Shown: positions 1 through 8,552, numbered from the stretch's first letter. The stretch is DNA of 10,858 nucleotides from JBBRHH01 sp038222915 (GCA_038222915.1 JBBRHH010000166.1:1-10858), one strand, 5' to 3'. Program-made: numbers and translations. Notes: generated from the sequence alone by a model not told the origin.

Positions 1-170
1 CTTGATGCCAAGGCAACAACCGCAGGCAGCCATAGCAGCAAAAAAACGCCAATCAATCCAAAGACCGGACACTCGTATCCTCAAAATCGCCACTCAGCGC
101 CCACAGATCATTCAAACGCCAATTTATTCAGAGGTTCCCTAGCTTTATAGCGCGGCTCGAAGCGGTATTT

Positions 171-599
171 ATGTTTGCTTTGCGGGCTTCCTTGATCGGC
201 ACGCGTTCGACAAATCGAATAGACATCGAATATTTTAAATACCTCCCGTTTACCCAAGTGTTCGCGAGCGCTGATAAGCTGCATGCAACTCTGTTTCCAG
301 TTTTTGCTCATCCCAACCAACATTTCGTCGCTGGGCTCGAGTTAAAGTCCGCTCTACGCGAGATGGCCGACTACTATGATACGCTCTCTGAACAGGAGAA
401 GAAGCTGGGCTCCATGAGCTACGCCGACTATCCGCCTGCTCACTTGGATAATGCCGTCAATAGGATTTTCGACAGTCGCTTTCAAGGATGGCGAAATGGG
501 GCGAATGCGCCAAGGCCGCCCCGAGACAACTCCGGCGATGCAGCATTATTAAAGGAATTAAAAGAAAAGTTCGATTTTCTGCGACAGAATGCGAAATGA
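171..599 (+). CDS. Uncharacterised protein, possibly the C-terminal part of a larger gene
   Basis: I do not recognise a named family, and no function can be assigned. From ATG171 it is 142 residues: a hydrophobic/aromatic segment at about 20-50 (IEYFKYLPF, then FASADKLHATLFPVF), a helical acidic middle (LREMADYYDTLSEQEKK) and a charged helical C-terminus ending LRQNAK. From memory, and unverified, an LPF-x-x-x-F-x-S-x-DKLH pattern occurs inside longer hypothetical proteins. The start is doubtful. The frame stays open upstream to the TAG at 33-35, with plausible protein-like sequence but no ATG, GTG or TTG before 171, and ATG171 has only a weak purine stretch ahead of it. A run of seven A at 40-46 lies near the upstream end of the open frame, so a frameshift or 5' truncation is possible. 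It reads in the same direction as the AlbA_2 gene 60 bases downstream, possibly as one unit. Coding is likely; the start is uncertain. Confidence 0.55.
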   Translation: MFALRASLIGTRSTNRIDIEYFKYLPFTQVFASADKLHATLFPVFAHPNQHFVAGLELKSALREMADYYDTLSEQEKKLGSMSYADYPPAHLDNAVNRIFDSRFQGWRNGANAPRPPRDNSGDAALLKELKEKFDFLRQNAK

Positions 600-659
600 T
601 TTGGCTGCGTCGGGTCTGGCGTTCAGTCCGTTAGCTAAGATAGCCGGAGCCTCGTTTAC

Positions 660-1910
660 ATGATCGATTTTTTCTCAAAACCGCTGAACACATTGGATGC
701 GGCCGACGTAACAGCCCTAATAGCCGCAGGTTGGCCGGAAAGCTACACGCTGGAATATAAACGTTCACTTCCTAGCAAATCCGGCGGTGTCGATCCTTGG
801 GATCAGGGAAGAGGCGAGGTTGGCGAGTACGCGAGAAATGAAATTCTTGCGGAAATTGTTGGGATGGCCAACGCGGATGGCGGCTACTTGATCCTTGGAA
901 TAGATGAAACCACCGAGAAGCCGCCACGGGCGTCGGCCATACATGAGCAACGCGAGATCCGCGACCTTGCGCGACGGTTTGAGGATCAAGCCCGGTCCTG
1001 CGTTGACCCTCCTATAGCAAGCTTAATGGTCCAGCCGGTAGAGACCGAAGGACAATCTGGCGTGATCGTGTTCAAGGTTAGCGCGTCCCGACTCGCACCT
1101 CACCGCGTTTCCACGACTCGCGATGCGTTTGTGAGGCGAGGCGCGAGCAATATGAAAATGACGATGAGGGAGATACAAGAGATGTCGGTTGCTTCCTTTC
1201 GTCGAACGGAAGACCTGGATGAAGCGTTTGCCGCTTTTCGCTCGAAATTCCGAACGTGGCGGGGCTCAGCCCCAATTGCATTTCGTGTAACAGCCATTCC
1301 TTTAGACCGGCTTCCGGACCCGGGCCGGCTGTACAACCCGCGATCAGGAATACCTCATTTCGTGTTGAAATCGTTCGATGCCACGGTGGGGCAGCAAAGA
1401 ACACCCCTAACTCTTGTCGGTGGCAACTGGTCTGAGCGGCCCATCCTAAGAGGCGTGCAAGGTGACGCCACGACGACGTCAGGCAAATTCAGGATTCAAC
1501 ATTTTCAGACAGGAATAATCGACCTTTCATTCTCCACCAACGGTGAGTTCGCCGAAGTGTCGAAGGATCGGTCCGTCATTTACCATGGTTGGCTGCTGGG
1601 CGGCGTAGCAAATGTCTTAAAATCGATTTCTGCTCATCGCAGCCTTGTCGGACTCGGTGATGCCGAGTACGCATTACAAGTGGAAATTCTTTCATCGCAA
1701 AATGGCTCTGGAGCTATACCGACGTATTTATCGCTCGGGGAGCGGCACTACGATCAGGGTCAGCATTTTTTGCCATCCGAACTGTTGCTGCCCGTGATTT
1801 CCGTTGGCGGATCCGACGATTTCAATTCGGTGATAAACATCGTCGATAATGACATATTTGATGCCCTGGAAGTCCAGTCGGCGCGAGCGCCGATTGCAGT
1901 GACTTGGTAG
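660..1910 (+). CDS. AlbA_2 / Schlafen-type (divergent AAA_4) domain protein
   Basis: The N-terminal 165 residues fit the AlbA_2 (Slfn/AAA_4-type) domain. E32-x-K34-R follows the first helix, a helix-strand stretch EILAEIVGMANADGGYLILG lies at 61-80, then GID, and the closing RDAFVRRGASN motif is at 154-164, followed by a helix (MREIQEM) typical of the domain end. Family members include predicted nucleic-acid-binding or nucleotide-binding regulators; related Schlafen domains cleave tRNA, and bacterial AlbA_2 proteins recur in defence and accessory islands. The remaining 240 or so residues show an alternating strand/loop pattern and match no domain I know. There is no signal peptide or membrane segment, so it is probably cytoplasmic. 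ATG660 is preceded by GGAG at 646-649 with a 10-base spacer. It follows the small uncharacterised gene by 60 bases. The domain call is fairly sure; the biological role is unknown. Confidence 0.75.
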   Translation: MIDFFSKPLNTLDAADVTALIAAGWPESYTLEYKRSLPSKSGGVDPWDQGRGEVGEYARNEILAEIVGMANADGGYLILGIDETTEKPPRASAIHEQREIRDLARRFEDQARSCVDPPIASLMVQPVETEGQSGVIVFKVSASRLAPHRVSTTRDAFVRRGASNMKMTMREIQEMSVASFRRTEDLDEAFAAFRSKFRTWRGSAPIAFRVTAIPLDRLPDPGRLYNPRSGIPHFVLKSFDATVGQQRTPLTLVGGNWSERPILRGVQGDATTTSGKFRIQHFQTGIIDLSFSTNGEFAEVSKDRSVIYHGWLLGGVANVLKSISAHRSLVGLGDAEYALQVEILSSQNGSGAIPTYLSLGERHYDQGQHFLPSELLLPVISVGGSDDFNSVINIVDNDIFDALEVQSARAPIAVTW

Positions 1911-2186
1911 GTCCGAGTCTTAAAGTCGACGATCGCCGATTTTCCCATAATGCGAGTTATGTCGCGGGCTGCGCCCGGGCTGCTTGGCAAGGTCGCGCCA
2001 ACTTTCCGCGATTTCCTGAATCTTTCCTCGGAGGACAGGCGGGCAGCTTTCATCTTAACTTCAAAAGCACTAGCCCTCGGCTTGGCTTCCGCTTGATATT
2101 ACTATGGCTGTTCGCTGCGTTCCCGTTTCCGCATGGTTGGAGCTTCGCATGGCGGCTAATGGCACGCTCGGCGCGCGCGCAATTGA
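1911..2186. other. Convergent intergenic gap with no convincing gene
   Basis: The AlbA_2 gene and the deacetylase gene end towards each other across 276 bases. Open stretches on both strands here lack family resemblance and good ribosome binding sites. A short hairpin, CGGGC-TGC-GCCCG (1965-1977), follows the AlbA_2 stop by about 55 bases but has no T-run, so it is a poor intrinsic terminator. An alternating (GC)5 tract at 2171-2180 lies seven bases beyond the deacetylase stop. No clear terminator for either gene is visible. Confidence 0.5.
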
Positions 2187-3272
2187 TTAGGGCAGGACTG
2201 GCAGAACTGTTGCGGGCGCTAGCTGCGGCTTGGATGCGGGCGCCAATATGTCCGCCGGCAGAACCGGACGCTTACCATAGGGAAGAGCTTTGTGCAGCGT
2301 CAGCGCCCAGCGGGTAAGCCATTGGTCGCCATTTGGTCCGGCATAATCATCCGCAATCTGATAGGCTGGGTCGATGATCGTCTGATCGAGTGTGATCGGG
2401 TGAAGACCTTGGCGGTGGAAGATCACGGCTAGCGCATCGATACTGTCAGCGTTCAGTCGGCTCGCATGCAACAGGAAGACAAACGCCGGCCCCCGTCCGA
2501 GAAGATCAAGAGCAGCGGCCTGGTACCACGACGTGATCTGGCTCGTATATTCTAGATATTCCTGTTGGATGTGTCTGGCGGTGGCCTTATCATCGCGCGC
2601 GAGTGCATCGTCGTATGGACCGGCAAACGCCCAATCCGAATTCTCCACGGTGACGGGCGCAACCCGATAACCATGCTCGGACAGCCAGCCTTCGAACTTG
2701 CGCCGAATCTCTATCGTTGTGCCAGTCTCCAAGTATGGATGGCGGTACCAGTGTTCAGTACGGCCCCGCGCCCCGAGCAACGATTGGGTCACAGTCTCCC
2801 CGCGCGCGACATCGGCGATATAGGTCTCGACTGGCGTGTTGGTCAGGGAAAGATGGGAATAGCTGTGGTTCCCCAGGTCCATACCGGCGTCGAGCCACAT
2901 AGAAAGCAGCGCAATGCGCGCTGGCTTGTCCGCTGCTTCGAGTTGAATCTCGTTAACGAAGCCTGTGGCTGGCCAATGATGCCGCTTAAGGCCAGTGAGG
3001 AGCCTCATCGTGATCTCGGCGCCCACGGCGGCCGGGACAAACCGACCAAACACCGGTACGTCGTCAAAGGTAAGCGCGACGTCGCTGGCATGCGCTGGAC
3101 TGGACACGGCAAGTATGATCGACGTCGCCACTCCTAGCTTCAGAAGGCGGTTCCAAACCGGAGGCTTGTAAGCCACAGATTTCTGCTCGCGCTCATTGTT
3201 CACAGTCCTTAAGGCGGCGCTCCTAACAACGCCCTTACCAGATGGCCGTTTCAGGGCGATGGCTCGCCACAT
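2187..3272 (-). CDS. Secreted polysaccharide deacetylase (NodB-homology, CE4)
   Basis: This is a predicted metal-dependent hydrolase that removes acyl (usually N-acetyl) groups from envelope or extracellular polysaccharide. All CE4 motifs are visible: TFDD at 68-71 (catalytic base and metal aspartate), metal-ligand histidines in H136-SYS-H140, R177-HPY at 177-180, DW at 213-214, and the late catalytic histidine H269 in LLHAS. A hydrophobic stretch at about 43-58 followed by AHA at 60-62 looks like a signal peptide, putting the enzyme in the periplasm or outside. The C-terminus is a Pro/Ala-rich tail. ATG3272 is one base after the stop of the upstream P-type ATPase, with GAGGGG seven bases ahead, so translation is coupled. 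The 42 or so residues before the hydrophobic core are long for a signal peptide; GTG at 3203 would shorten this but has only a badly spaced AAGGA. The enzyme family is sure; the substrate and its role in metal tolerance are inference. Confidence 0.88.
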   Translation of the reverse strand: MWRAIALKRPSGKGVVRSAALRTVNNEREQKSVAYKPPVWNRLLKLGVATSIILAVSSPAHASDVALTFDDVPVFGRFVPAAVGAEITMRLLTGLKRHHWPATGFVNEIQLEAADKPARIALLSMWLDAGMDLGNHSYSHLSLTNTPVETYIADVARGETVTQSLLGARGRTEHWYRHPYLETGTTIEIRRKFEGWLSEHGYRVAPVTVENSDWAFAGPYDDALARDDKATARHIQQEYLEYTSQITSWYQAAALDLLGRGPAFVFLLHASRLNADSIDALAVIFHRQGLHPITLDQTIIDPAYQIADDYAGPNGDQWLTRWALTLHKALPYGKRPVLPADILAPASKPQLAPATVLPVLP

Positions 3273-3273
3273 T

Positions 3274-5139
3274 TTAGCGCCCCTCAGATATTCGAATCTT
3301 AAGCAGCTTTACCGAATTAACGAAAACCAAAATATCCGGTCCGAGGTGAATTATTGCCGCTTGGATAGGGCCGATAAGCCTCATTAGACCCGCTGCGATC
3401 CCAATCACATGAACGACACCCACACCAACAAAAAGGTTTTGCTGAATTGTCCGGTACGCAGTTTTCGCAATAGCCCTGGCCGTTACAATTTTTGATAAAT
3501 CGCTAGTCATCAAGGCAATGTCCGCAGCTTCCATTGCCGCTTGAGTACCCTCAGCACCCATCGCTATCCCGACATCGGCTTGCGCCAGGGCAGGAGCGTC
3601 ATTTACGCCATCGCCGACCATAACAACTTTATGTCCTTGGCTTTGAAGATCGCGAATAGCCGTAAGCTTCGCTTCCGGCAGAAGATCCGCAAATATCTCA
3701 GTTATACCTGTCTCTCCGGCTATTACATTGGCCGTAGCCGCATTGTCACCTGTAAGCATGATAACCCGCTTTATGCCGGCTGCCTTTAACCGTGCGATTG
3801 CATCCTTCGCGCCTGGCCGGACTTGGTCCGCAACAAGTAGAACCGCCGCAATATCTCCATCGATCGCGACAAATAGTTCGGTTCTACCATGGTCACTTTC
3901 AGAAGGAGGCGTTGTGACCGATTGCTCGAACATATGAGCCCGATTACCGATGAGCACCACCTTGCCTTCAACAATCGCGCGTACACCACGGCCCTGCAAA
4001 ATAGAAAAATCTGTCGGCTCTGTGACTTCAATATCTTTTGCTTGCGCATAGGAGACAACCGCAGATGCCAGAGGGTGGCCTGAGCGGCGGTCCGCCGCTG
4101 CTGCCAGTCCAAGAATCTCGGTTTCGGAGAAGGCCTGGCTCAACAACTTGATGCTTTCTACCGCGGGCTTCCCCACCGTCAAAGTACCAGTCTTGTCAAA
4201 AACAATGACATCGGCCTTGGCGAGAGTTTCAAGAAATATGCCGCCTTTGACCAGAATGCCGCTGCGTGCAGCGCGCGCGATGGCAGCGATCATCACCATC
4301 GGCGTAGCCAGACCCAACTCTGCGGGAGAGGTGAATATCAGCAAGGTAACAATAAGCCTGATGTCCCGCGTAAAATAGAATACGAGCGCCAAAAATATGA
4401 ACACTGCGGGGATCAGAATTGTTGCAACGCGGTCCGCTAGCTTCTGAACAGGAGCTTGGGACTCTTCGGCGTGCTCGACCAGCTTTATGATGCGAGCGAA
4501 AGTGGTATCCGCGCCGATCTTATCCGCGCGTATATCCAACGCGCCCGACTCAAGAATCGTGCCTGCAAACACCGGAGTACCCACATCTTTTTCGCTTGGC
4601 GTGCTCTCCCCAGTGATAGGGGCTTCATTAACGGCGCCACTGCCTGCGATCACGGAGCCATCGACGGGCACGCGTTCGCCCGCGCGCACCAATATAACAT
4701 CGCCCACTTCCAGGGAAGAAATTTGAACAGTCTGCTCCTTTGCTCCTTCACGCTTCGTGGCTGTTTGCGGGACGGTGCCTATCAGTCCGCGAATTGATGC
4801 GCGCGCACGATCCGTGTTGAAGTCCGCAATGAATTCCGCAATCAGGATGATGACCATCAAAACCGCGCCCGCGATTGCTTCGCCACCAAAGACAGCGATA
4901 AGCGTCGCGATGGTCACGAAGATTTCCGTGCCAATTTTGCGCTCGTGTAAGAGATCGCGCGTTCCCGTCTTGACCAACGGGTAGAGGCCGATCGCGATGG
5001 TTACCCAGAGGACATAGATGGGCACCAGTCCCCGCGAGTAGACGAAAATTAGAAGACCGCAAAGTACAATGCGGGCAATCTCAACCCAGCGTTCGCGCGT
5101 GAGCAGCTCAGCCCATGACTTTGGCAGAAATCCAAGCAT
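3274..5139 (-). CDS. P1B-type heavy-metal-translocating ATPase with unusual SPAEL membrane motif
   Basis: This is an inner-membrane pump that uses ATP to export a metal ion from the cytoplasm. The core is complete: actuator TGES at 176-179, phosphorylated Asp in DKTGT at 315-319, the P1B-specific HP pair at 355-356 (SGHPLA), MLTGDN at 461-466 and GDGVNDAP at 509-516. At 621 residues it lacks an N-terminal CxxC metal-binding domain, as in the short P1B-4 (CoaT/CzcP-like) group. The membrane motif that normally reads CPC or SPC is S271-P-A-E-L275 (TSPAELGLATP), with no cysteine; the only cysteine in the protein is C27. The last membrane helix reads HLGPDILVFVNS at 598-609 rather than HEGGT or HDGST. 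Specificity therefore cannot be read from standard signatures, though the neighbouring czc genes suggest Zn, Cd, Co or Ni. The start at 5139 has an AAGAGAG stretch upstream. It lies 176 bases after czcA and is coupled to the deacetylase downstream. Confidence 0.92.
   Translation of the reverse strand: MLGFLPKSWAELLTRERWVEIARIVLCGLLIFVYSRGLVPIYVLWVTIAIGLYPLVKTGTRDLLHERKIGTEIFVTIATLIAVFGGEAIAGAVLMVIILIAEFIADFNTDRARASIRGLIGTVPQTATKREGAKEQTVQISSLEVGDVILVRAGERVPVDGSVIAGSGAVNEAPITGESTPSEKDVGTPVFAGTILESGALDIRADKIGADTTFARIIKLVEHAEESQAPVQKLADRVATILIPAVFIFLALVFYFTRDIRLIVTLLIFTSPAELGLATPMVMIAAIARAARSGILVKGGIFLETLAKADVIVFDKTGTLTVGKPAVESIKLLSQAFSETEILGLAAAADRRSGHPLASAVVSYAQAKDIEVTEPTDFSILQGRGVRAIVEGKVVLIGNRAHMFEQSVTTPPSESDHGRTELFVAIDGDIAAVLLVADQVRPGAKDAIARLKAAGIKRVIMLTGDNAATANVIAGETGITEIFADLLPEAKLTAIRDLQSQGHKVVMVGDGVNDAPALAQADVGIAMGAEGTQAAMEAADIALMTSDLSKIVTARAIAKTAYRTIQQNLFVGVGVVHVIGIAAGLMRLIGPIQAAIIHLGPDILVFVNSVKLLKIRISEGR
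3280..3285 (-). promoter_or_regulatory. Ribosome binding site of the deacetylase inside the ATPase gene
   Basis: GAGGGG on the minus strand lies within the last codons of the ATPase gene, seven bases before the deacetylase ATG. The junction reads TAA-A-ATG. This supports ATG3272 as the start and points to stop-restart translational coupling of the two genes. Confidence 0.65.
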
Positions 5140-5315
5140 CTTTTCGTCTCTCTTAATTTCTTGTTGCCCTCAAACGACAACAAGCAACTTCTTAACCAGC
5201 TTATTTTTCTGCCCCGAGCGATTGTGGCATTACAAGCCATCAATAGATGGTGGTAGAGACGGCTATTGCGCGGTTATCAAAGTACATCCGACCCTGGCGC
5301 CGACGTGGCGAGGAC
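5140..5315 (-). promoter_or_regulatory. czcA-ATPase gap with inverted repeats
   Basis: The gap is longer than the other junctions of the operon. It holds CTTGTTG (5160-5166) facing CAACAAG (5178-5184), which lies just ahead of the ATPase ribosome binding site, and CCATC-AATA-GATGG (5237-5250). Neither is followed by a T-run on the minus strand, so neither is a classical terminator. The repeats could be an operator, a secondary promoter region or an RNA processing hairpin. I see no convincing -35/-10 pair. Confidence 0.35.
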
Positions 5316-8300
5316 TTAGGACTTTTCGCCGGTTAAACCCCGGCGCCGAACTCGCATTACGAGGTGGCAAATCGCCGGTAAAACGAAGAGTGTCAGAGCG
5401 GTGGAGGTAATCAGTCCCCCGATCACGACGGTTGCAAGGGGCCGTTGCACTTCCGCCCCCGTGCCGGTCGCAATTGCCATGGGCACGAAGCCCAAAGATG
5501 CCACTAGTGCCGTCATCAGCACCGGACGCACGCGTTCCAATGCGCCTTCCACGATGGAGCTATCCAAATCGTGACCCAGGTCTTCACGCCTACGTATAGC
5601 AGATATCAACACAAGGCCGTTCAACACGGCCACCCCTGAGACGGCAATAAAGCCCACTGCTGTGGAAACCGAGAAGGGAATGCCCCGCAAGGCGATGGCA
5701 AATACGCCGCCGGCCAGCGCCATGGGGACTGCGGTAAATACCAAGCCGGCAAGGGCCGCATTTCCCAACGCCATGTATAGTATGGCGAAAATCATCACCA
5801 GACAGATCGGCACGAGGATAACGAGGCGGGCGGTTGCGGCCTGCAGGTTTTGGTATTGGCCGCCCCATTCGATGGTCATGCCCGCTGGGAGTTTGACTTC
5901 CTTTCCAATGCGTTTCTGCGCCTCGGAGACAAAGGAGCCCAAGTCATTGCCCTTCACATTGGCCTCGACATAGATGCGGCGGCGGCCATTGTCCCGGCTG
6001 ACTTCGTTGAGGCCTTCCGAGAAGCGGAAATTAACCAAGCGGCGCAATGGTACGGACATCTGCGGTGTGCCTTCGATCCCCGGCAAAAAGGCCGGGCTGG
6101 GCAACATGACCGGAATGGCGCCTAGAGCGTCCATGTCACTGCGTTGCGCGGAGGGCAGCCGTACCACCACGTCGAAGCGCCTATCACCTTCGAAAATCTG
6201 ACCCGCTTCCCGCCCGCCTAGAGCGATGGAAACAGTGTCCGCGACATCCTTCATGGTGAGCCCATAGCGACTGATGGCATCACGGTCGAAACGGATGTCG
6301 AAAGTTGGAAATCCACGCGTCTGGGCCACACGCACATCGGCGGCTCCGGGCACCTTTTGCAACACGGCCGCAATGCGCTGTGCCGTCACGTTCAATTGCG
6401 TCAGGTTTTCTCCATAAAGTTTCACCGCAACGTCGCTACGAACGCCGCCGATCAGTTCGTTAAACCGCATCTCGATAGGCTGGGTCACATCGTAATTGTT
6501 GCCGATCATGTGCTCCGTCTTCGCGCGGATGCGGTCGATAACCTGGTCTTTGGTTGTGACGCCAGCGGGCCATTCATCCTTGGGCTTGAGAATAATGTAA
6601 TTGTCCGAGGCGTTGGGCGGCATTGGGTCGGCCGCTAGACTGGCAGTGCCGGCCTTAGAATAGACCGTCTTGACCTCTGGCAGAGATAGCACGTTGCGCT
6701 CCAGCGGCAGGTCGATTGCGAGGGACTGGTCGATGGAGGTCGAGGGGATGCGAACCGACGAAAGATTCAAGTTCTGTTCATCCAGGGTTGGCATGAACTC
6801 TCGTCCGATCGTCAGGAAGACCAGCAGTGCAAGGACGAAAACGCCCACTGCAGTGCCGATAAACGGCCAGGGTCTCGCAATCGCCCGATGCAGCCAAGGC
6901 TCGTAAAGTTCCTTGGCCTTGCGGATGAACTTGACCTCCTCCTCATTCACATGACCGCTCAGCAGGAGCGCCACCATGGCCGGGACGAAAGTGAGGGACA
7001 GCGCAAAGGCCGATGCCAAGGCCAGCATTAGGGTGATAACCATGGGCGAGAACATCTTGCCTTCTACCCCTTGAAAGGTCAGGCAGGGCAGAAACACCAG
7101 GAAAATGATGGCCTGGCCATAGACGGTCGGTCGCACCATTTCTTGCGACGACTGAACCACTTCTTCCAGGCGCTCCTCCTTGGTGAGTTGGCGGCCTTCA
7201 TGCGCCTGGCGCTCGGCGTGCCGTCGCAGATTGTTTTCCACGATAATGACAGCGCCATCGATGATCAGCCCGAAATCCAATGCTCCTAGGCTCATTAGGT
7301 TTCCAGAGATATTGAGCACGTTCATGCCGATCGCGCTCATCAGCATGGACAGAGGAATTACCAAGGTGGCGATTAGGGCCGCCCGCCAGTTGCCCAAGAT
7401 GAAGAACAGTATGGCGATCACCAACAGGGCGCCTTCCGCGAGATTGCGGCCTACCGTGTATATGGTGGCGACCACCAACTGGGAACGATCTAGCGTGGGC
7501 ACAGCCACGATACCAGCGGGGAGGGTCTGGCTGATTTCCTTCAGCTTTTCGCCCACGCCCTTAGCCACGATGCGGCTGTTGGCGCCGACTAGCATCAGCG
7601 CGCTACCCACTACGGTCTCATAGCCATTGCGGCTGGCTGCGCCGCGGCGCAGTTCTCCACCTATTTTGACGGTTGCCAGGTCGCGCACGGCCACGGGTAC
7701 GCCGTTGCGGCTGGCCACAACGGCGCGGGCGATAACATCCGCGCCATGCAGCCGGGCAACGGCCCGTACCAAATACGATGCGCCAGATCTTTGGATAAAA
7801 TCCGCGCCCACCGAGAGATTGGCCTTTTGCAGGGCATCTGCGATGTCCGCATAAGAAACCCCGAATGATGCCAGCTTGGTAGGATCGGGTTCCACCACAT
7901 ACTGCTTTACATAACCGCCAAGGCTATCCACGTCAGCTACGCCTGGGACGGTGCGAAGCTGAGGACGTACGATCCAGTCCTGCACTGTCCGCAGATAGGC
8001 CATCTGCGCGACGTGGTCGGACAACCTGTCTCCATTGTCGGTGATGAAGCTGTGATCGCGTTGCCAGCCGGGTTGGCCATCGCGAACCGTGGCGCCTTTG
8101 CCATCGGGATTCTCGAACTCGATGCTATAGTGAAAAACCTCGCCGAGCCCGGTGGAAACCGGACCCATTTGCGGGTCGGCACCATCGGGCAAATTGGGTC
8201 GCGCTTGTTCCAGCCGCTCCAGCACTCTTTGGCGCATAAAATAGAGGTCGGCGCTTTCCTTAAAGACGGCCGTGACCTGTGAAAAGCCATTGCGAGAGAA

Positions 8301-8552
8301 AGAGCGTGTGCTTTCAACGCCCTCCAAGCCAGAGAGCGCCGTCTCGATTGGATATGTGACTCGTTTTTCTACTTCCACCGGCGTGAGTGTCGGCACCACA
8401 GTATTGATCTGTACCTGTTTGTTGGTGATGTCCGGGGTGACATCGATGGGCAGGAGGATCGCCTGCCACACCCCAATGCCAGCAAGTACAACGATCAGGG
8501 CGACGATGATCCAGCGCGCGCGGACGGAGAAGGCTATGATGTTGGCAATCAT
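5316..8552 (-). CDS. czcA: Heavy-metal efflux RND transporter, CzcA family
   Basis: This is the proton-driven inner-membrane pump of a tripartite divalent metal exporter, 1078 residues and near the usual length for the family. Membrane helix 1 is near the N-terminus (about 12-32), followed by the periplasmic porter domain with LPIDVTPDITNKQVQINT. Helices 2-6 run from about 365 to 530, then a second periplasmic domain and helices 8-12 from about 910. Helix 4 carries D426-FGLI-ID432-GAVIIVE439-N, the proton-relay signature of CzcA/CnrA/NccA pumps for Co, Zn, Cd or Ni; the monovalent-copper (CusA) type differs here. A stretch at about 146-186 (ENPDGKGATVRDGQPG onwards) lengthens the first porter loop compared with short members; from memory this occurs in a subgroup of proteobacterial CzcA proteins. 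The start overlaps the czcB stop by ATGA, so the two are translated together. The family is certain; the metal range is inferred. Confidence 0.96.
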   Translation of the reverse strand: MIANIIAFSVRARWIIVALIVVLAGIGVWQAILLPIDVTPDITNKQVQINTVVPTLTPVEVEKRVTYPIETALSGLEGVESTRSFSRNGFSQVTAVFKESADLYFMRQRVLERLEQARPNLPDGADPQMGPVSTGLGEVFHYSIEFENPDGKGATVRDGQPGWQRDHSFITDNGDRLSDHVAQMAYLRTVQDWIVRPQLRTVPGVADVDSLGGYVKQYVVEPDPTKLASFGVSYADIADALQKANLSVGADFIQRSGASYLVRAVARLHGADVIARAVVASRNGVPVAVRDLATVKIGGELRRGAASRNGYETVVGSALMLVGANSRIVAKGVGEKLKEISQTLPAGIVAVPTLDRSQLVVATIYTVGRNLAEGALLVIAILFFILGNWRAALIATLVIPLSMLMSAIGMNVLNISGNLMSLGALDFGLIIDGAVIIVENNLRRHAERQAHEGRQLTKEERLEEVVQSSQEMVRPTVYGQAIIFLVFLPCLTFQGVEGKMFSPMVITLMLALASAFALSLTFVPAMVALLLSGHVNEEEVKFIRKAKELYEPWLHRAIARPWPFIGTAVGVFVLALLVFLTIGREFMPTLDEQNLNLSSVRIPSTSIDQSLAIDLPLERNVLSLPEVKTVYSKAGTASLAADPMPPNASDNYIILKPKDEWPAGVTTKDQVIDRIRAKTEHMIGNNYDVTQPIEMRFNELIGGVRSDVAVKLYGENLTQLNVTAQRIAAVLQKVPGAADVRVAQTRGFPTFDIRFDRDAISRYGLTMKDVADTVSIALGGREAGQIFEGDRRFDVVVRLPSAQRSDMDALGAIPVMLPSPAFLPGIEGTPQMSVPLRRLVNFRFSEGLNEVSRDNGRRRIYVEANVKGNDLGSFVSEAQKRIGKEVKLPAGMTIEWGGQYQNLQAATARLVILVPICLVMIFAILYMALGNAALAGLVFTAVPMALAGGVFAIALRGIPFSVSTAVGFIAVSGVAVLNGLVLISAIRRREDLGHDLDSSIVEGALERVRPVLMTALVASLGFVPMAIATGTGAEVQRPLATVVIGGLITSTALTLFVLPAICHLVMRVRRRGLTGEKS

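Noticed and set aside
1965..1977. Hairpin CGGGC-TGC-GCCCG as a terminator of the AlbA_2 gene
   Set aside because: The stem is short and no T-run follows.
2076..2142. Two similar short segments, each reading SAWL-x-L in one plus-strand frame
   Set aside because: The similarity covers only about six codons in a gap without other coding signs; it is likely chance.
1904..2317. Plus-strand frame of 137 codons overlapping both the AlbA_2 end and the deacetylase end
   Set aside because: Composition is unlike a natural protein, there is no ribosome binding site, and its last 130 bases run antisense to the well-supported deacetylase gene.
2565..3137. Plus-strand frame of 190 codons
   Set aside because: It lies wholly antisense to the deacetylase, whose catalytic motifs are all intact on the other strand.
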